NCBI RefSeq assembly: GCF_024637375.1
Contig: NZ_JAGXFK010000093.1
Location: forward strand, 1 to 34,498
Origin: Sediminimonas sp.
GTDB lineage: Bacteria; Pseudomonadota; Alphaproteobacteria; Rhodobacterales; Rhodobacteraceae
DNA: 34,498 nt
Direction: 5' to 3'
Position 1 is the stretch's first letter; each line of letters begins with the position of its first letter. Below, piece after piece: positions 34,318-34,498 of this stretch. A program made the translations under genes and the position numbers. The notes under the pieces are model-generated. The model was not told the origin of the DNA and ran no database searches. It was given only the letters and a program-made list of their open reading frames with translations.

Positions 34318-34498
34318 TCACCGGCCCGGGTACACCGGGAATTTTTCGCACATCTTCCGGACGTCGTCGCGGATGCGGGCCTCGGTTTCGGTGTTGGCGT
34401 CGGGGCCGTTGGCGGCCAGGCCATCGACGACCTCGGTGATCCACTGGCCGATGCGGCGGAACTCGGCCTCATTGAAGCCGCGCGTGGTGCCCGCCGGC
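34318..34498 (-). CDS. glyA: Serine hydroxymethyltransferase, C-terminal end (cut by window edge)
   Basis: Only the last 59 complete codons plus stop are in the window. The readable end begins PAGTTRGFNEAEFRRIGQWI, then follows an acidic helix, and it finishes with VRKMCEKFPVYPGR. TTRGF followed by an EF-x-x-IG-x-WI helix, and the FPVYPG ending, are the usual C-terminus of GlyA, which interconverts serine and glycine with tetrahydrofolate. The PLP lysine and the N-terminus are outside the window. The frame was found by reading the minus strand from the edge and is not a full-length open frame. Family assignment is strong despite the short piece. Confidence 0.88.
   Translation of the reverse strand, partial: PAGTTRGFNEAEFRRIGQWITEVVDGLAANGPDANTETEARIRDDVRKMCEKFPVYPGR

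Overview
The window is dense, GC-rich (about 70% in most sampled lines) bacterial chromosome with the gene content and order of an alphaproteobacterium of the Rhodobacteraceae (Roseobacter/Rhodobacter group). The family assignment rests on three things: divergent serB / serC-serA with a serC-leader-like RNA, an MbfA-type ferritin-VIT1 iron exporter with an Irr-box-like site, and RlmN, DapD, RecQ and CbiZ types usual in that family. It is inference; no rRNA is present to confirm it. I see no tRNA, rRNA, CRISPR array, insertion sequence, integrase or phage gene.

Layout. Positions 1-5660 (minus strand) hold a corrinoid-uptake operon: a cobalamin riboswitch, then btuB (TonB-dependent receptor), btuF, btuC, btuD, cbiZ (corrinoid remodelling amidohydrolase) and the start of an exbB-like proton-channel gene cut by the window edge. 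All genes in this chain overlap their neighbours by 1-14 bases. Positions 5835-10794 hold a NYN/OST-HTH putative RNase, a TetR regulator divergent from mbfA, a small unknown gene, dapD divergent from a LOG-family nucleotide hydrolase, and a 70-aa unknown protein. Positions 10911-13806 (minus) hold rlmN, a GS-like amidoligase and a class I glutamine-amidotransferase-like hydrolase; the last two overlap by 4 bases and look like a two-enzyme module of unknown substrate. Positions 13912-15528 hold an IalB-family secreted protein and an isochorismatase-like cysteine hydrolase. The hydrolase gene and the gap beside it have clearly lower GC.

Positions 15755-19621 carry the phosphorylated serine pathway: serB (minus), then a structured leader, serC and serA (plus), with a strong intercistronic hairpin. 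glyA, which uses serine, is cut by the right edge. Positions 19678-21442 hold a small four-helix membrane protein and a thiolase. Positions 21532-29066 (minus) hold an alpha-2-macroglobulin (1827 aa, with an N-terminal PAN domain) translationally coupled to PbpC, the classic periplasmic defence/peptidoglycan pair. A hybrid histidine kinase diverges from it. Positions 31014-34498 (minus) hold glyA (partial), yggT, recQ and yaaA.

The items most worth following up are the amidoligase-hydrolase pair, the corrinoid operon ending in its own ExbB-like gene, the PAN-domain macroglobulin, the serC leader plus serC-serA hairpin, and the Irr-box-like site in front of mbfA. Most reads here are assignments to known families. 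I did not find a clearly unprecedented system; the amidoligase module is the nearest candidate.
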